Shown here in pieces: positions 5,597-7,056 of a DNA stretch of 7,056 nucleotides. The notes under the pieces are model-generated. The model was not told the origin of the DNA. It was given only the letters and a program-made list of their open reading frames with translations, and searched no databases. A program made the translations under genes and the position numbers. Each line of letters begins with the position of its first letter. The first letter of the stretch is position 1. Origin of the DNA: Thermoplasmata archaeon (lineage in GTDB: Archaea > Thermoplasmatota > E2 > DHVEG-1). The DNA lies in assembly GCA_003651045.1 (NCBI GenBank), contig QMTJ01000058.1, positions 1 through 7,056 of the forward strand, read 5' to 3'.

Positions 5597-7056
5597 ATGA
5601 TAAAAAAAAGTTTAACACCTATTATAATAGTTGCTTTATTACTATTTACAGGTTTTAGTGTAATTGCTATTCCAAACGAGGATGATAATAGTATGATCAC
5701 TGTTGAAAATGATCAATATTCGTTTTCACCTATAAAAATTACTTCACATAATGAAAAATATGTTACAATAAAAATCGATGGTATCGATACATATCTTATG
5801 GTATCTGGTAAACCTATGCTTCCTGTGTATAGGAAAACTTTTGTATACCCATTTGGAACTAAGATTTTAGATGTCAACTGCGACATAGTGGATGTTGTAG
5901 AAGAAAACATTAAACAAAAGATTACGCCAGCGCCTGCTGCTATTCCGATTTCTTCTGTTACAAATAGCAAAATTTCAAACATTCAAAACAGTGCTACCCT
6001 AGATGAGAATGTTTACAATAACGCAGAGTTTTATCCTGACACTTGGTATAAGTATAGTGTTACTTGTGGTCTCGATACAAATGGTTCTCATGTTGTTTAT
6101 CTTATTTTGGATTTTTACCCTGTACGTTATTCTCCAAAGACTAATATGATTAAAAGAGTGCAGAGTGTCGGTATCCATGTTAAATATGAAAAACCCAGTT
6201 TTTCTATGTTGTCTAACAGCGAGTATGACATGGTTATTATAACACCAAATGTTTTTAAAAATACTTTGACACCTTTGGTAAACCATAAAAACAGGTGTGG
6301 TATACGAACAGTTGTTAAAACCGTGGAATCTATCTGTAGACCGGTGTCACTAGGTGGTTACCCTGGTCGTGATAAACCTGAAAAAATCAAGTATTTTATC
6401 AAGGATGCACTTGAAACCTGGGGTGTTAAATATGTTCTACTCGTTGGTGGTAGAAATGGCCAACTCAATAAATGGTATGTTCCTGTTAGATATTCACATT
6501 TAGATGACCAAGGTGACTGGGAGACAAGTTTCCTAAGTGATTTGTATTACGCTGATATCTACAGATACAATGTTTCATCAAATAGTTACGAGTTTGACGA
6601 CTGGGATTCCAATGGTAACAGTGTTTTTGCAGAGTGGACTCTTGATGCCTTTGATGACTTGGATCTAGTTCCTGATGTATACCTTGGCCGTCTACCTTGT
6701 AGAAACAAGGATGAGGTTAGAACCATGGTTCAGAAAATTATCAACTATGAAACCATGACATATGGTGAGAACTGGTTTAAAAACATGATCCTAGTAGGTG
6801 GAGATACAGCTATAACACGTGATGTAAAAGAAATTCCTCTTCAACCGACTTGTCAAGTTTGGGTTAATGACTCAGATGGTGACAATTTAACAGTACATTG
6901 GTATGAAGATACTACCGGCTCTTGGTCCTGGGAACTAAGACAAACAAATAATAGTGTAAGTGCTAACTCGATAGTGTCATGGAGATATACTCAGGCATCT
7001 TCCTATGGAACTAAATACTGGTGGAAGGTGAATGTGAGTGATGGAAAAGGTGGATA
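5597..7056 (+). CDS. Secreted peptidase C25 (gingipain-like) family protein, 3'-truncated by the window
   Basis: The frame is open from ATG 5597 to the right edge, giving 486 residues without a stop. Residues 1-24 are a Sec-type signal (KK, then LTPIIIVALLLFTGFSVIA). Residues about 40-205 resemble the C25 propeptide, with GKPMLPVYRKTFVYPFGTK as the clearest match. Residues 209-405 match the N-terminal half of the C25 caspase-like fold. YDMVIITP is the first strand, followed by GRDKPEKIKYFIKDA, then KYVLLVGG at 278-285, SDLYYADIY, VPDVYLGRLPCR at 358-369, and MILVGGDTA at 397-405. In family members the catalytic His and Cys lie C-terminal to this last strand, within SGHG-like and GAC-like segments. 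Here the chain instead passes at once into an Ig-like module (residues about 412-486; PTCQVWVNDSDGD, SSYGTKYWWKV). Neither catalytic segment is in the window, so protease activity cannot be claimed. The rest may follow downstream, or this may be an inactive derivative. It probably acts outside the cell. It has its own putative promoter. Confidence 0.93.
   Translation, partial: MIKKSLTPIIIVALLLFTGFSVIAIPNEDDNSMITVENDQYSFSPIKITSHNEKYVTIKIDGIDTYLMVSGKPMLPVYRKTFVYPFGTKILDVNCDIVDVVEENIKQKITPAPAAIPISSVTNSKISNIQNSATLDENVYNNAEFYPDTWYKYSVTCGLDTNGSHVVYLILDFYPVRYSPKTNMIKRVQSVGIHVKYEKPSFSMLSNSEYDMVIITPNVFKNTLTPLVNHKNRCGIRTVVKTVESICRPVSLGGYPGRDKPEKIKYFIKDALETWGVKYVLLVGGRNGQLNKWYVPVRYSHLDDQGDWETSFLSDLYYADIYRYNVSSNSYEFDDWDSNGNSVFAEWTLDAFDDLDLVPDVYLGRLPCRNKDEVRTMVQKIINYETMTYGENWFKNMILVGGDTAITRDVKEIPLQPTCQVWVNDSDGDNLTVHWYEDTTGSWSWELRQTNNSVSANSIVSWRYTQASSYGTKYWWKVNVSDGKGG

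Noticed and set aside
5713..6286. Two minus-strand frames opposite the C25-like gene
   Set aside because: They are antisense to a convincing signal peptide, propeptide and C25 sequence and have no domain of their own.

Overview
The window reads as a stretch of an AT-rich archaeal chromosome encoding large exported proteins. All three genes lie on the + strand. The best guess for the host is an uncultivated Thermoplasmatota-type euryarchaeon. The reasons are G-rich ribosome binding sites resembling GGAGGTGAT, TATA-like elements instead of bacterial -35/-10 boxes, a T-rich tract at the gene end without an obvious hairpin, and a mix of DUF2341, C25-type peptidase and WVNDSDGD-type Ig modules that I associate with that phylum. 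No marker gene is present, so this placement is an inference.

Layout. (1) Positions 2-2335 hold the 3' part of a long gene whose start lies left of the window. Its product is a beta-strand-rich protein with degenerate internal repeats that I cannot assign to a named family. (2) After 25 bp, positions 2361-5270 encode a complete 969-residue secreted protein: signal peptide, DUF2341-like domain, seven propeller-type repeats, a linker beta-sandwich, two Ig/OmpL47-like domains and a hydrophobic-basic C-terminal tail. The short gap suggests co-transcription with gene 1. (3) Positions 5271-5596 are non-coding, with a T-rich terminator-like tract, two TATA candidates, a perfect 10-bp palindrome and a pair of TGTACA hexamers one helical turn apart. 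(4) Positions 5597-7056 encode the first 486 residues of another secreted protein: signal peptide, gingipain-type propeptide, and the N-terminal part of a peptidase C25 domain. That domain stops abruptly and is followed by an Ig-like module. The gene runs off the right edge.

Together the window looks like a cell-surface or secretome locus, with adhesion, recognition or protein-processing roles possible but unproven. The points most worth a second look are the C25 domain that breaks off before its catalytic His/Cys region, the seven-repeat propeller with recurrent cysteines, and the unrecognised repeat protein of gene 1. No tRNA, rRNA, CRISPR array or mobile element was seen.
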